A stretch of DNA of 64,000 nucleotides from Agromyces marinus (GCF_021442325.1 NZ_CP087879.1:1426001-1490000); one strand, 5' to 3'; counted from the stretch's first letter, positions 42,547-51,267 are shown. The notes: a model not told the origin generated them from the letters alone. Made by a program: numbers and translations.

Positions 42547-43296
42547 GTGAGTTCCCCCGAACCGGTCGAGACGGATGCCGCGGCGGCCGACGCCGCCCGA
42601 GCGGACGCGCTGGCGGTGCGCGGCGCCCGGCGCGACGGCATCGCGGTCGGGCTCGCGACGGCCGCGTACGGCATCTCGTTCGGTGCGCTGTCGGTCGCGT
42701 CGGGGCTGGACGTCTGGCAGACCTGCTTCCTCAGCCTCGTGATGTTCACGGGCGGGTCGCAGTTCGCGCTCGTCGGCGTGCTCGGCGCCGGCGGGGTCGC
42801 GGCAGGCGGTTCGGCGATCGCCGCGGCCGCGCTGCTCGGGGTCCGCAACGTCGTCTACGGCATGCGCATGCGCCCGGTCGTCGGCGAGCACGGCATCGCG
42901 CACCGCGTGGCAGCCGCCTGGGTCACGATCGACGAATCGACTGCCGTCGCGCTCGCGCAGAGCACCGAGCGCGCCGCGCGGGTCGGGTTCTGGGTCACGG
43001 GCGTCGCGATCTTCGTCGGCTGGAACCTGACGACGCTCATCGGTGCGCTCATCGGCGACGCGCTCGGCGACACCCGGGCGTACGGGCTCGACGCCGCGGC
43101 CGCGGCCGCGTTCCTGGGCCTGCTGTGGCCACGATTGCAGCGCGTGCAGGCCGGCGCGGTCGCGGTGCTCGCGGCGGTCGTCGCGACCATCGCGACACCC
43201 GTCCTCACGCCGGGACTGCCCGTGCTCGTCGCAGCGGTCGTCGCCGTGATCGTCGGCTGGTTCGACCTGTTCCGGCGGCGGGAGGCGACCCGATGA
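42547..43296 (+). CDS. azlC: AzlC-family branched-chain amino acid exporter subunit
   Basis: 249 residues with about seven membrane helices. Family marks are RDGIAVGLATAAYGISFGALSVASGL, the block SLVMFTGGSQFALVGVL and LLGVRNVVYGMRM. AzlC and AzlD together export branched-chain or related amino acids. Start uncertain: GTG 42547 gives a short polar lead; a TTG at 42511 would add 12 residues. Overlaps azlD by four bases. Confidence 0.91.
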   Translation: MSSPEPVETDAAAADAARADALAVRGARRDGIAVGLATAAYGISFGALSVASGLDVWQTCFLSLVMFTGGSQFALVGVLGAGGVAAGGSAIAAAALLGVRNVVYGMRMRPVVGEHGIAHRVAAAWVTIDESTAVALAQSTERAARVGFWVTGVAIFVGWNLTTLIGALIGDALGDTRAYGLDAAAAAAFLGLLWPRLQRVQAGAVAVLAAVVATIATPVLTPGLPVLVAAVVAVIVGWFDLFRRREATR

Positions 43297-43598
43297 CGAT
43301 CTGGCACGTCGTGCTCATCGCGACCGCGGCGACGCTCGCCCTGAAGATGTCCGGCCACCTCATGCCCGCCGGGTTCCTCGAACGCGAGCGGCCGGCCCGC
43401 ATCGCGGACCTGTTGACCGTGGCGCTGCTCGCGGCGCTCATCGCCGTGCAGACGCTCGGCGACGGCCAGGCGCTGGTGGTCGACGCCCGGGTGCCGGCGG
43501 TCGTGGTCGCGGCGGCGCTCTACGCCGTGCGGACGCCGTTCATCGTGGTCGTCGCGGTCGCCGCCGGCGTCGCGGCGGGCATCCGGTTCTTCGCCTGA
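43293..43598 (+). CDS. azlD: AzlD-family transporter small subunit
   Basis: 101 residues, three or four membrane helices: IWHVVLIATAATLALKMSGHLMP, then a loop LERERPARIADLL and helices VALLAALIAVQTL, VPAVVVAAALYAVRTPFIVVVAVAAGVAAGIRF. Length and layout are those of AzlD, the partner of AzlC. ATG overlaps the azlC stop. Confidence 0.9.
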   Translation: MTIWHVVLIATAATLALKMSGHLMPAGFLERERPARIADLLTVALLAALIAVQTLGDGQALVVDARVPAVVVAAALYAVRTPFIVVVAVAAGVAAGIRFFA

Positions 43599-43638
43599 CC
43601 CGCCGCTGTCGACGTCGGTCGCGAGCGGATGCCGCCGC

Positions 43639-44205
43639 TCACGCCTCCAGGTCGTCGACGCCGGGCGTCCAACTGCACCCCGGGCGGCCCCAACCGCGCT
43701 TGCGCGTGATCTTCTGCACGATGCGCTGGTCGTGGTCGTCGAGCCGGTCGAGGTAGAGCACGCCGTCGAGGTGGTCGAACTCGTGCTGGAAGATGCGAGC
43801 GAGCCATCCGTCGGCGACGATCTCGAACGGTTCGCCGTCGAGGTCGGTGGCACGCAGGATCGCCCGCTCGGCGCGGCGCAGCGCGAATCGTTCGCCCGGG
43901 AATGACAGGCAGCCCTCCGACTCGTCGTCCTCGTCGGGCATGCCCGGCACCGGCGGGGAGATCCACAGTTCCGGGTTGATCGCGACCCCCCGCCACTCGC
44001 GGTCGTCCTCGTCGGTCCAGCCGAACGTGAAGACGCGCAGCGGCACCCCCACCTGGGGTGCGGCGAGGCCGACACCGGGCGCGGCATCCATCGTCTCGAA
44101 GAGATCGCGCACGAGCGCGCGGATCTCGTCGTCGATGGTTTCGACCGGCGACGCCGGCGCGTGGAGCACGGGATCGCCCGTGATTCTGATCGGGAGCACG
44201 GCCAT
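43639..44205 (-). CDS. def: peptide deformylase
   Basis: 188 residues. Removes the formyl group from nascent N-terminal Met. The three family motifs are complete: GVGLAAPQVGVP (about 44), EGCLSFPGERF with the metal Cys (about 96) and QHEFDHLDGVLY with the two metal His and catalytic Glu (about 138). The ATG at 44205 follows a TATCCT -10 box at six bases on the same strand, a leaderless design. Convergent with azlD, 40 bases apart. Divergent from the DMT-like gene. Confidence 0.95.
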   Translation of the reverse strand: MAVLPIRITGDPVLHAPASPVETIDDEIRALVRDLFETMDAAPGVGLAAPQVGVPLRVFTFGWTDEDDREWRGVAINPELWISPPVPGMPDEDDESEGCLSFPGERFALRRAERAILRATDLDGEPFEIVADGWLARIFQHEFDHLDGVLYLDRLDDHDQRIVQKITRKRGWGRPGCSWTPGVDDLEA

Positions 44206-44211
44206 TCGGCA

Positions 44212-44217
44212 AGGATA
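44212..44217 (-). promoter_or_regulatory. -10 box of a probable leaderless def transcript
   Basis: TATCCT on the minus strand, six bases from the ATG at 44205. Confidence 0.5.
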
Positions 44218-44233
44218 TCGGCGGGCGTGCCGG

Positions 44234-44239
44234 TAGGGT
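44234..44239 (+). promoter_or_regulatory. -10 box of a probable leaderless DMT-gene transcript
   Basis: TAGGGT ends seven bases before the GTG at 44247. It lies 17 bases from the def -10 box on the other strand, so the two divergent promoters occupy the same short stretch. Confidence 0.45.
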
Positions 44240-44246
44240 CGAGGTC

Positions 44247-45164
44247 GTGGATCCGGACCTCAGCGAGCTCACCGAGCTGATTCCGCTCGATCCGACGCAG
44301 TTCATCGGCATCCCGCTCGCGCTCATCGGCGCGGTCTTCCTGTCGCTCGGAGCCCAGTTCCAGCATCGCGGCGTCGTCAAGGTCGAAGCCAACACCGCCG
44401 ACACACTGGGCAAGGGGCTCAACGGCAAGCAGCTCGCGCTGCTGCTGGCACGACCCTCGTGGGTGCTCGGCACGCTCATGCTCGGGCTCGCGATCGTGTT
44501 CCAGCTCTCGAGCCTGTACTTCGCGCCGCTCATCGTGGTGCAGCCGCTCGGCGCGCTGGCGCTCGTGATCACGTCGATCATGAACTCGCGGATCAACAAG
44601 GTGAAACTGAACCGGAAGTCGATCACCGCGATCGCGATGTGCGTGGGCGGCGTGTTCGTCTTCGTGGGCGTCGCCGCGTTCACCGCGGTCGACAAGCCCG
44701 TCCAGTCGCGGCAGCTCATCACGATCCTGATCGTGCTCGCCGTCGTGCTGGCCGCGGCCGGGATCACGTTCGCGCTGTTCCGCCGCCGCATCCGCGCCGT
44801 CTTCTACGTCATCATGGCGGGCGTCATCTACGGGTTCGTCGCGACGCTCGCGAAGGTCGTCCTCTCGCGGGTCCAGCAGGGGGAGTTCGACTGGCTGACG
44901 TTCCTGTGCGTGATCGCACTGATCGCGGCCACCGCCCTGGGCGCCTACTTCGTGCAGAACGCCTACGCGAGCGGCCCGCCCGATCTCGTGATCGCCGGAC
45001 TCACCGTCGTCGACCCGATGGTGGCCGTGCTCATCGGCATCATCGTGCTCGGCGAGGCGTCGCAGGCGCCGCTCGCGGCGAACATCACGTTCGCCGTCAC
45101 GGGTGCGATCGCCATCTGGGGCGTGTTCCTGCTCGCGAAGAATCATCCGCAGACCAGGTTGTGA
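44247..45164 (+). CDS. DMT-superfamily membrane protein (NIPA-like)
   Basis: 305 residues with nine or ten membrane helices. The N-terminal FIGIPLALIGAVFLSLGAQFQHRGVVK, PSWVLGTLMLGLAIVFQLSSLYFAPLIVVQPLGALALVITSIMNSR and a second-half repeat (AYFVQNAYASGPPDLVIAGLTVVDPMVAVLIGIIVLGE) resemble the DMT fold and the NIPA magnesium-transporter relatives. Substrate not predictable. GTG 44247 directly follows a -10 box. Single gene. Confidence 0.82.
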   Translation: MDPDLSELTELIPLDPTQFIGIPLALIGAVFLSLGAQFQHRGVVKVEANTADTLGKGLNGKQLALLLARPSWVLGTLMLGLAIVFQLSSLYFAPLIVVQPLGALALVITSIMNSRINKVKLNRKSITAIAMCVGGVFVFVGVAAFTAVDKPVQSRQLITILIVLAVVLAAAGITFALFRRRIRAVFYVIMAGVIYGFVATLAKVVLSRVQQGEFDWLTFLCVIALIAATALGAYFVQNAYASGPPDLVIAGLTVVDPMVAVLIGIIVLGEASQAPLAANITFAVTGAIAIWGVFLLAKNHPQTRL

Positions 45165-45254
45165 CCCGGGCGCGCGCGATGCGCGCGCGAAGCGGCATCC
45201 GCTCATGCGAGCAGCGCACGGCGCGCGGAATGGTTCCCGCACAGGCCGCCCTCG

Positions 45255-45260
45255 TAGACT
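45255..45260 (+). promoter_or_regulatory. possible -10 box of the glycosyltransferase gene
   Basis: TAGACT (with an overlapping TAGGGT at 45260-45265) lies about 100 bases before the GTG start at 45363; the leader between holds AGCGAGG shortly before the start. No good -35. Confidence 0.3.
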
Positions 45261-45362
45261 AGGGTCGGTTCAATCCACCCGCCCCGCCCGTCCAGAACGG
45301 CAGACGGGCAAGCCCGCGCGCGGGCCACACCCCGTTCCACGAACAGCGAGGTACAGCACCAC

Positions 45363-46604
45363 GTGTCCGACTCACCGAGCGTGTCCGCCGAACCCGGCCC
45401 GGATCGCCCCCTCCGGATCCTGATCGGCGCCGACACCTTCGCCCCCGACGTCAACGGCGCCGCACGATTCGCCGAGCGCCTCGCCGCCGGCCTCGTCGAG
45501 CGCGGTCACGACGTGCACGTCATGGCCCCGGCATCCAGCCGAAAGCACGGCACGTGGACCGAAGTGCACGAAGGGCAGGAACTGACCGCCCACCGGCTGC
45601 GCAGCTGGCGCTGGTACCCGCACGACTGGCTGCGCTTCGCGCTGCCCTGGCGCATCAAGCAGAACAGCGCCCGGGTGCTCGACGCCGTGCGCCCCGACGT
45701 GGTGCACTTCCAGTCCCACATCGTCGTCGGGCGCGGGCTGTCGATCGAGGCCGCGAAGCGCGGCATCCGCATCGTGGGCACCAACCACTTCATGCCCGAG
45801 AACATGCTCGAGTTCACGCTGATCCCGAAAGCGTGGCAGGACTGGGCCGTGGGGCTCGCGTGGAAGGCCGCGCGGCGCACGTTCGGCCGGGCCGAATCGG
45901 TGACGACGCCGACCAGGCGCGCCGCGGACTTCCTCGAGAAGTACACGGGCCTGCGCGGCGTGCACGCCATCTCGTGCGGCATCGACGCGCACAAGTACTT
46001 CCCGAACTGGGAACCGCGCACCGAGAACCGGATCGTGTTCGTCGGGCGGGTCACGGGCGAGAAGCAGATCGACGTCCTGCTGCGCGCCGTCACGCTCCTG
46101 CCCGCGGAGCTCGACGCGAAGGTCGACATCGTCGGCGGCGGCGACCAGAAGCGCAACCTCGAGCACCTCGCCGTCGAACTCGGCATCGCCGACCGCGTGA
46201 ACTTCACCGGGTACGTGACCGATGAGGAGCTGCGCGAGATCTACCACCGGGCGTCCGTGCTCGCCATGCCGTCGATCGCCGAACTGCAGAGCATCGTCAC
46301 CATGGAGGCCATGGCGTCGGCACTGCCCGTCGTCGCGGCCAACGCCATGGCCCTGCCCCACCTCGTGCACGACGGCGAGAACGGCCGCCTCTTCGAACCG
46401 GGCGATTCCCAGGACCTGGCCGACAAGCTGCGCCAGGTGCTCGAAGCCACCCCCGACGACTACAACGCGATGAAGGCGCAATCGCTCAAGCTCATCAAGA
46501 CGCACGACATCACCCGCACACTCGACACGTTCGAGAGTCTGTATCGTGGGGAACGCGTGACCGATCCGGTCACCGAGTCGATCCCGGTCATCCTTCCCGA
46601 CTGA
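45363..46604 (+). CDS. GT4-family glycosyltransferase
   Basis: 413 residues, GT-B fold, cytoplasmic. The N-terminal acceptor domain starts ILIGADTFAPDVNGAARFAERLAAGLVERGHDV and has VHFQSHIVVGRGLSIEAAKR and TNHFMPENM. The C-terminal nucleotide-sugar domain has IVFVGRVTGEKQIDVLLRAV, VDIVGGGDQKRNLE, FTGYVTDEELREIYHRASV and the E-x7-E-like stretch PSIAELQSIVTMEAMASALPVVAA. Related proteins make glycolipids or phosphoinositol mannosides; the actual acceptor is unknown. Followed after 10 bases by the tRNA gene that hosts the island. Confidence 0.9.
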   Translation: MSDSPSVSAEPGPDRPLRILIGADTFAPDVNGAARFAERLAAGLVERGHDVHVMAPASSRKHGTWTEVHEGQELTAHRLRSWRWYPHDWLRFALPWRIKQNSARVLDAVRPDVVHFQSHIVVGRGLSIEAAKRGIRIVGTNHFMPENMLEFTLIPKAWQDWAVGLAWKAARRTFGRAESVTTPTRRAADFLEKYTGLRGVHAISCGIDAHKYFPNWEPRTENRIVFVGRVTGEKQIDVLLRAVTLLPAELDAKVDIVGGGDQKRNLEHLAVELGIADRVNFTGYVTDEELREIYHRASVLAMPSIAELQSIVTMEAMASALPVVAANAMALPHLVHDGENGRLFEPGDSQDLADKLRQVLEATPDDYNAMKAQSLKLIKTHDITRTLDTFESLYRGERVTDPVTESIPVILPD

Positions 46605-46614
46605 GATCGCTCAC

Positions 46615-46688
46615 GGGGCGGTAGCTCAGCCGGTTAGAGCAGTGGACTCATAATCCATCGGTCACGGGTTCAAGTCCCGTCCGCCCTA
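46615..46688 (+). tRNA. tRNA with anticodon CAT (Met, or Ile2)
   Basis: Cloverleaf: acceptor GGGGCGG pairs with CCGCCCT (one G-T), D arm GCTC/GAGC, anticodon stem GTGGA/TCCAT around CTCATAA with CAT at 46649-46651, T arm ACGGG-TTCAAGT-CCCGT, discriminator A. No encoded CCA. The G-rich acceptor start rules out initiator tRNA. Elongator Met is the default reading, but a lysidine-modified Ile2 tRNA has the same anticodon and cannot be excluded. Its 3' half is the attachment site of the island. Confidence 0.92.
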
Positions 46689-46689
46689 C
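46654..46689 (+). repeat. attachment-site copy in the tRNA gene (att, left)
   Basis: 36 bases identical to 51917-51952. The block starts with the first base after the anticodon loop (TCCAT) and ends one base past the discriminator, the classic tRNA 3'-half target of tyrosine integrases. Confidence 0.93.
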
Positions 46690-46705
46690 TTGTCGGAAAC
46701 TGCAC

Positions 46706-46870
46706 CTGATCAGGCACTTCTCCTTCGTTTCCGAAGCTGGCATGTTCGCAGGAAATGCGCATTCAGGCCGCCGTATATCGCTCTGATCAGGGGTTTCTCG
46801 TCAGACTTGAACCCAAGTCCAGAAGACTCTCGCATCAAGTGTGGCCAAGTTGGAAATCGCTCTGATCAGG
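46706..46870. repeat. cluster of three CTGATCAGG sites
   Basis: Copies at 46706-46714, 46783-46791 and 46862-46870, each followed within one to three bases by TTCT (CACTTCT, GGTTTCT, AGTTCT) and, for the last two, preceded by ATCGCT. A fourth, GTGATCAGG followed by ACTTCT, is at 51964-51972 just beyond the right att copy. Their spacing next to att suggests integrase arm sites. Confidence 0.65.
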
Positions 46871-46908
46871 AGTTCTGCGGGCTCGAATTCGCCTTCTTAG
46901 AGGCGTTC

Positions 46909-46932
46909 ACGTTTATTCAACGTTTATTCGAT
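46909..46932. repeat. 24-base island-end repeat, left copy
   Basis: Two near-tandem ACGTTTATTC blocks followed by GAT. The same 24 bases, with one T-to-C change, occur in the same orientation at 51752-51775 near the other island end. Confidence 0.75.
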
Positions 46933-47255
46933 GTCCATCGAGGCGAATCATCGTCGCGGCGCTCAATAGTGCGGGTGGTTCTTGACGACTCGGACTGTCC
47001 CGATCAGCTCGCACCGGGGTGGCGAGGGAAGCGTCGCAGCCACTCGGCGTGATAGGTCGGGCGCGCGTGGCGCCGCCCGTGCGATTCGCCGGCCAGAACG
47101 ATGCCCTCGTATGTCGAGATGAGACCGTCCCAGGTCTGGGCCACGAGATGGAAGCCCGCGCTGAACGCATTCGCGATCGCGTTCGAGGGCCGCATCAACG
47201 AATGAACGCCGGCCCAGAAACACCGTTCATCTGACAGACCAGCGGCGTGACGACG

Positions 47256-48176
47256 TTAACTCTGGAGCAGGTCGCTGATCCCGTCGCGGTAGCTGGTAGT
47301 CGGGAAGTCGGGGAATCGTGCTGTGAACTTCGATGAGTCGAAGATGTTGTCCTGCCGGTAGCGGGGCAGCAGCTCTTCGGCCTCCTTGACCGCCGGGTTC
47401 ACGAGTCCGCCGATCCGGAACGCCCACTCGGGCACGGTGGTGAACGGGATCTTCCTCCCGATGACGTCGGAGGCGGTGTCGATCATGTCCCGGTAGGTCA
47501 GTCGGTCCGTGGGGACCGGAAGATGCCAGGTCTGCCCGTAGGCATCGGGGGTGTTGCCGATGAGGGCCATGGCGCGGCTGGCGTCGGGTGTCCAGATCAA
47601 GCTGCGCCGGGTGTCCGCGCTCAGCGGCACCAGCGGGCGCTTGCCCTGTTTGATGCGGTCGAAGACCGCTGCGTTGGTGAGGCTCTGGGTCTTGCCGGGG
47701 CCGTAGAACTCAGGGGCGCGGCAGATCACCGCATCGATCGTGCCGGCGGCCATCTCAGCGAGCAGAGTCGTGGCGATCTGCGCGCGCACGGTCGCTTTGC
47801 GGCCGACCGGCTCGAACGGCGTCTGCTCCGCCTGAGGCGTCGCGGTGCGCGGGTACATGTAGGTGTTGTCGAAGAAGACCAGTCGTGCGCCGTGCGTGCG
47901 GCAGGCGGCGATCGTGTTGGCCATCATGGTCGGGAACCGCTGTTCCCACAGTGTCGAGTCCATCGGGAGGCCCACAGTGAGATAGACGATGTCGCTCCCT
48001 GCCACCGCCCTGTCGGTGGTGTCGGCGTCCATCAGGTCGGCGGGCACGAGCTGGTCGGTGTCGTGGACTTTGCGGGGGTTTCGGCTGACGAGACGGATGT
48101 CGTCGGTGAAGTTCCGGCGTAGTTCGCGGGTGAGTTCTTCGGCGATCTGGCCGCCTGATCCGAGTATGGTCTGCAT
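47256..48176 (-). CDS. NAD-dependent epimerase/dehydratase family protein
   Basis: 306 residues. Rossmann start MQTILGSGGQIAEELTREL with a GxGGQI variant of GxxGxxG, then RLVSRNPR, the cofactor-contact AGSDIVYLTVGL, and RAPEFYGPGKTQS with late LIWTPDASRAMALIG. An atypical extended SDR acting on an NAD(P)-linked substrate; the YxxxK pair is not clear, which argues for a reductase-like rather than classical epimerase role. Last gene of the TetR/DJ-1 cassette, 38 bases behind the DJ-1 gene. Such TetR-DJ-1-SDR sets commonly respond to reactive aldehydes or quinones. Confidence 0.85.
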   Translation of the reverse strand: MQTILGSGGQIAEELTRELRRNFTDDIRLVSRNPRKVHDTDQLVPADLMDADTTDRAVAGSDIVYLTVGLPMDSTLWEQRFPTMMANTIAACRTHGARLVFFDNTYMYPRTATPQAEQTPFEPVGRKATVRAQIATTLLAEMAAGTIDAVICRAPEFYGPGKTQSLTNAAVFDRIKQGKRPLVPLSADTRRSLIWTPDASRAMALIGNTPDAYGQTWHLPVPTDRLTYRDMIDTASDVIGRKIPFTTVPEWAFRIGGLVNPAVKEAEELLPRYRQDNIFDSSKFTARFPDFPTTSYRDGISDLLQS

Positions 48177-48214
48177 GCGTTTCGCCCTTTCCGGCGCGAG
48201 TTTGGGGGTGGTCG

Positions 48215-48910
48215 TCAGCGGTTGTCGAGGAGGGCGGCGACTTTGGTCGCGGTCTCCTTGGCCGAGCCGGGGTTCTGACCGGTGACGAGGTTCCCGTCCA
48301 CGACGGCGTTGGAGACGAACGGCAGCAGCGCTTTGGAGTAGTGCGCGCCGCGTTGCTGGATGCGTTCCTCGATGTTGTACGGGACGAGCTTGTCGACCCG
48401 GGCGAGGACCTCTTCGCGCCAGGAGAAGCCGGTAAGGTCGCGGCCCGCGACCAAGTAGCTGCCGTCGGAGAGGGTCGTGTCGACCAGGCCGCAGTATCCG
48501 TGGCAGACCGCACCGACGATTCCGCCGCGCTCGAAGATCTCCCGGGTGATCCGTTGCAGGCCCGTGCTGCCGGGGAAGTCGAACATCACCGCGTGACCGC
48601 CGGTGAAGTAGATCGCGTCATAGTCTGCGGAGTCGACCTGCTCGGGGCTGGCCGTGTTCTCCAGCAGTGCCATTCGCGCCGGGTCCTCCCGCCATGCTCG
48701 GGCGGACTTGTCGTAGTTGGGTCGCTTGAGTGACCGTGGCTCCAGCGGCGACTTCCCGCCGGCGGGGCTCACGATCGTCTGCTCGAAGCCGCGCTCGGCG
48801 AAGATGTCGTAGGCGTGCGTCAGTTCGGACAGCCACAGCCCGGTCGGATGCGAGGGGTCGATCTCATAGCTGTCGACATTGGTGACGACGAGCAGGATGC
48901 GCTTACTCAT
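48215..48910 (-). CDS. DJ-1/PfpI (Hsp31-like) family protein
   Basis: 231 residues. Type-1 glutamine-amidotransferase-like fold: ILLVVTNVDSYEI, an acidic Glu-side segment PTGLWLSELTHAYDIFAERGF, YDAIYFTGGHAVMFDFPGS and the nucleophile elbow GIVGAVCHGYCGLV with the reactive Cys near residue 131. Hsp31-type members act as glyoxalase III or protein deglycase/chaperone, so a role against methylglyoxal-like electrophiles is plausible. ATG 48910 overlaps the TetR gene end by eight bases, so both are read from one mRNA. Confidence 0.9.
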   Translation of the reverse strand: MSKRILLVVTNVDSYEIDPSHPTGLWLSELTHAYDIFAERGFEQTIVSPAGGKSPLEPRSLKRPNYDKSARAWREDPARMALLENTASPEQVDSADYDAIYFTGGHAVMFDFPGSTGLQRITREIFERGGIVGAVCHGYCGLVDTTLSDGSYLVAGRDLTGFSWREEVLARVDKLVPYNIEERIQQRGAHYSKALLPFVSNAVVDGNLVTGQNPGSAKETATKVAALLDNR

Positions 48911-49508
48911 GGGAACTCTCGATTCTGGAGGACGAGGTAGGTGGGAAGACGGCAGCGAGCGTCGATCGCACGCGCTCGTCGACAGCGGCAGGGTCGGTGG
49001 CGGGAAGTTTGCCGTCGAGGTGCAGGAACGCCAGCCCATGGGCCAGCGACCACCCCGCGGTCGCCAAAGCGACAGGGTCGGACTGCGGGAAAACCTCGAC
49101 CATGACAGCTTCGAGATAGCCATGCAGTGTGCGTGCTGCACGCACCCGCTCGTCGTCCTGGTCGTCGCATTCCTGCCCGAACATCAGCCGGAACAACGCC
49201 GGCCTGCGCAACGCGAAACGCACATACTCGACGGCAAGCTCGCCAACCTCGGCCGCAGAGGCCGGAGGCTTCCTGTCGGCGGTGAGATCGTCCATCAGCT
49301 CACGCAGCCCCTGAACCGCCAACGCCGACTCCAGCGCCTCCCGGTCGGTGAAGTGCCGATACGGAGCGCCCGTGGACACGCCAGCCCGACGAGCGGCCGC
49401 ACGCAGCGACAGCGGCTCGCCGGCCTCCAACCCCTCCAGCGCGGCACGCAGCAACGTCGCCCGCAGATCGCCGTGGTGATAGCCCACCCTCGCCGTGTCC
49501 GAACTCAT
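48903..49508 (-). CDS. TetR/AcrR-family transcriptional regulator
   Basis: 201 residues. The N-terminal HTH is YHHGDLRATLLRAALEGLEAG...LSLRAAARRAGVSTGAPYRHFTDREALESALA, and the C-terminal domain contains the WHG-like stretch ATAGWSLAHGLAFLHLDGKLP that binds effectors in this subfamily. ATG 49508 is used; an upstream ATG at 49535 would add nine odd Trp-rich residues. First gene of the cassette. A palindromic candidate operator lies 20-34 bases upstream, fitting autorepression and induction of the DJ-1 and SDR genes by a small electrophile. Confidence 0.9.
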   Translation of the reverse strand: MSSDTARVGYHHGDLRATLLRAALEGLEAGEPLSLRAAARRAGVSTGAPYRHFTDREALESALAVQGLRELMDDLTADRKPPASAAEVGELAVEYVRFALRRPALFRLMFGQECDDQDDERVRAARTLHGYLEAVMVEVFPQSDPVALATAGWSLAHGLAFLHLDGKLPATDPAAVDERVRSTLAAVFPPTSSSRIESSHE

Positions 49509-49527
49509 CCATTGCTCCCACCACCAA

Positions 49528-49542
49528 GTATGCACCGCTTAC
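49528..49542. promoter_or_regulatory. candidate TetR operator
   Basis: GTATGC ACC GCTTAC, a 15-base near-palindrome 20 bases upstream of the TetR start, with the arms differing at one position. Placed where it would cover the promoter of the cassette. Confidence 0.45.
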
Positions 49543-49735
49543 ATTACCATCACGGATGCCTCTACCGGCCGCGCCACCCTGATCTCGGGTGGGCGCCGTT
49601 GCGCCGCAGTCGGGCGGCACCCACAGGGCGGGGCGGGCTGGGCTGGATACGATGAAGCCGGACAGGGTGCAAGTTCCACGAACATGTACCCCCGCAACCC
49701 CTCACAGCAGTCCTGAACCCGCATGTTCCCGCGAT

Positions 49736-50470
49736 TCAGGCTTCAGAATTCCTGAACTTGCGGGGAACGGCCATCATGCGCGCGGTGGTCTCGGACGCGG
49801 CGAGCTCATCGGGATGCAGTTGATGCTGCACGACGAAGCTGCGGTCCTTGACGCGCCAGAGGCCCTGCCCGAGCCCGAGCGTCGGCGGCAGCAGGTTCTG
49901 CTCGGTGCCTGACAGGCCGAGCGCGGCGGCCGTCGACCCGAGCTGATCCGGCTCCTGCTGGTAGACGATGCGCGTCTCGGCGTTCGCGAGCAGCGAGGAG
50001 GCGAGTGCGCGCATCGCGGAGCCGGAGTCACCGACGTTGTCGAGGTCGGAGAGCTTGTGGAAGATCAGCATGTTCGCGATGCCGTAGTGGCGGGCGAGGC
50101 GCCGCTGCGCATCCATGCGTCGAGGCAGCGCGGGGTAGGCCATCAGCCGCCACGCCTCGTCGTAGACCACCCACCGCTGCCCACCGTCGGGATCAGCGAG
50201 CGCGGATTCCATCCACGCCGACGAGCTCGTCATGAGCGCCGAGATCAGGGGCGAGTTCTCGGCGACGCGCGACAGGTCCAGCGAGACCATCGGCAGGCTT
50301 GGGTCGAAGCGGGCCGTCGACGGGCCGTCGAGCAGCCCGGCGAGGTCGCCCGCCACGAGGCGCCGGAGGGCGTGGCCGACGAGGCGCCCGTCGTCCGCGA
50401 GGCGGCCGTCCGGGTCACCTGCTGTGCCTGGTTGGAGTACGCGGTCGACGAGCATCGGCAGGATCGGCAC
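49736..50470 (-). pseudogene. VirB4-type conjugation ATPase, C-terminal fragment
   Basis: About 244 residues of a type IV secretion ATPase of the VirB4/TraC kind used in conjugative transfer. PSLPMVSLDLSRVAENSPLISALMTSSSAWMESAL leads to the Walker B segment GQRWVVYDEAWRLMAYP near residue 105, then HKLSDLDNVGDSGSAMRALASSLLANAETRIVYQQ, and the family C-terminus. The Walker A half is missing: the frame begins exactly where the IS3-type transposase fragment starts on the other strand (about 50460). VirB4 proteins are usually 500-800 residues, so this is a broken gene and the only surviving conjugation gene seen here. Confidence 0.82.
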
Positions 50471-51267
50471 GACGGCAGCTCCGGGAGGATCTGCTCGTGC
50501 CGGAGATCGTGCGGCTGCACACGGAGAACTACGGCGTCTACGGGTGCCGGAAGATGCATGCGCTGCTGCGCCGGCAAGGATGGGTGATCGGCCGGGATCA
50601 GACCGAGCGGTTGATGCGTCGTGCCGGAGTCCGCGGCGTGCAGCGCTCGAAGCGGGTGTTCACGACGAAACCGGACCCGGCGCAGGCCAAGCCGAAGGAC
50701 CTCGTGCAACGCCGGGTCACGGCCGACGCGCCTCGGAAGCTGTGGGTGGCTGACGTGACGTACGTCGCAACATGGAGTGGCTTCGCCTACGTGGCGTTCG
50801 TCACCGACGTCTACTCGCGTCGCATCGTCGGCTGGAACGTCGCGTCGACGTTGAAAGCGGACGTGCTGCCGCTGCAGGCGCTGAACATGGCCGCGTGGGC
50901 CGCAGACGGCAAGCTCGACGGGCTGATCCATCACGCCAATCACGGGTCGAACTACCTCGCCGTCGTCTACACCGACCGGATCGAGGAGCTCGGCGCGAAA
51001 CCCTCCACCGGGACGGTCGGCGACTCGTACGAAAACGCCCTCGCCGAAGCGGTGAACGGGCTCTACAAGACGGAACTGATCCGCCGTCGGGGGCCGTGGC
51101 GGACCGTCGAGCAAGTCGAACTCGCGACGCTCGAGTACGTCTGGTGGTGGAACAACCAGCGCCTGCATGGCGAGCTCGACATGCGCACCCCGATCGAGGT
51201 CGAGCAGGCGTACTACGCTGACCAGAAATCAGACCTCCCGGCGACCGCCGGACAGGAAACCCGATAG
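50458..51267 (+). pseudogene. IS3-family transposase (OrfB), 5'-truncated, catalytic Asp changed
   Basis: Reads EIVRLHTENYGVYGCRKMHALLRRQGW and the rve core WVADVTYVATWSGFAYVAFVTDVYSRRIVGW, ending in WWWNNQRLHGELDMRTPIEVE. The N-terminal part of OrfB and all of OrfA are absent; no start codon is assigned. The first catalytic Asp (VADVTY) and the Glu (LAEAVNGLYKTELI) are present, but the second, normally in HHSDxGSQY, reads HHANHGSNY with Asn from AAT at 50938-50940. So the gene is both truncated and mutated. It abuts the broken VirB4 gene, indicating an insertion or deletion that removed the conjugation module. Confidence 0.85.

Larger units (their letters stand above)
46690..47255. other. 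gene-poor left end of the island with repeats
   Basis: 566 bases with no convincing gene and visibly lower GC than the flanks. Three CTGATCAGG motifs (46706, 46783, 46862) and one copy of a 24-base repeat (46909-46932) lie here. Short ORFs exist; the minus-strand 64-residue frame at 47004-47198 (HLVAQTWDGLISTYEGIVLAGE...) looks most protein-like and could be a gene scrap, but nothing supports a full gene. Confidence 0.6.

Noticed and set aside
45169-45190. GC-rich self-complementary stretch after the DMT-like gene as a terminator
   Set aside because: The alternating GCGCGC run can pair in many registers; it may end transcription but no single convincing hairpin can be defined.
46690-47052. 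120-codon ORF just after the CAT-anticodon tRNA
   Set aside because: It spans the repeat cluster, lacks a ribosome-binding site and a recognisable domain.
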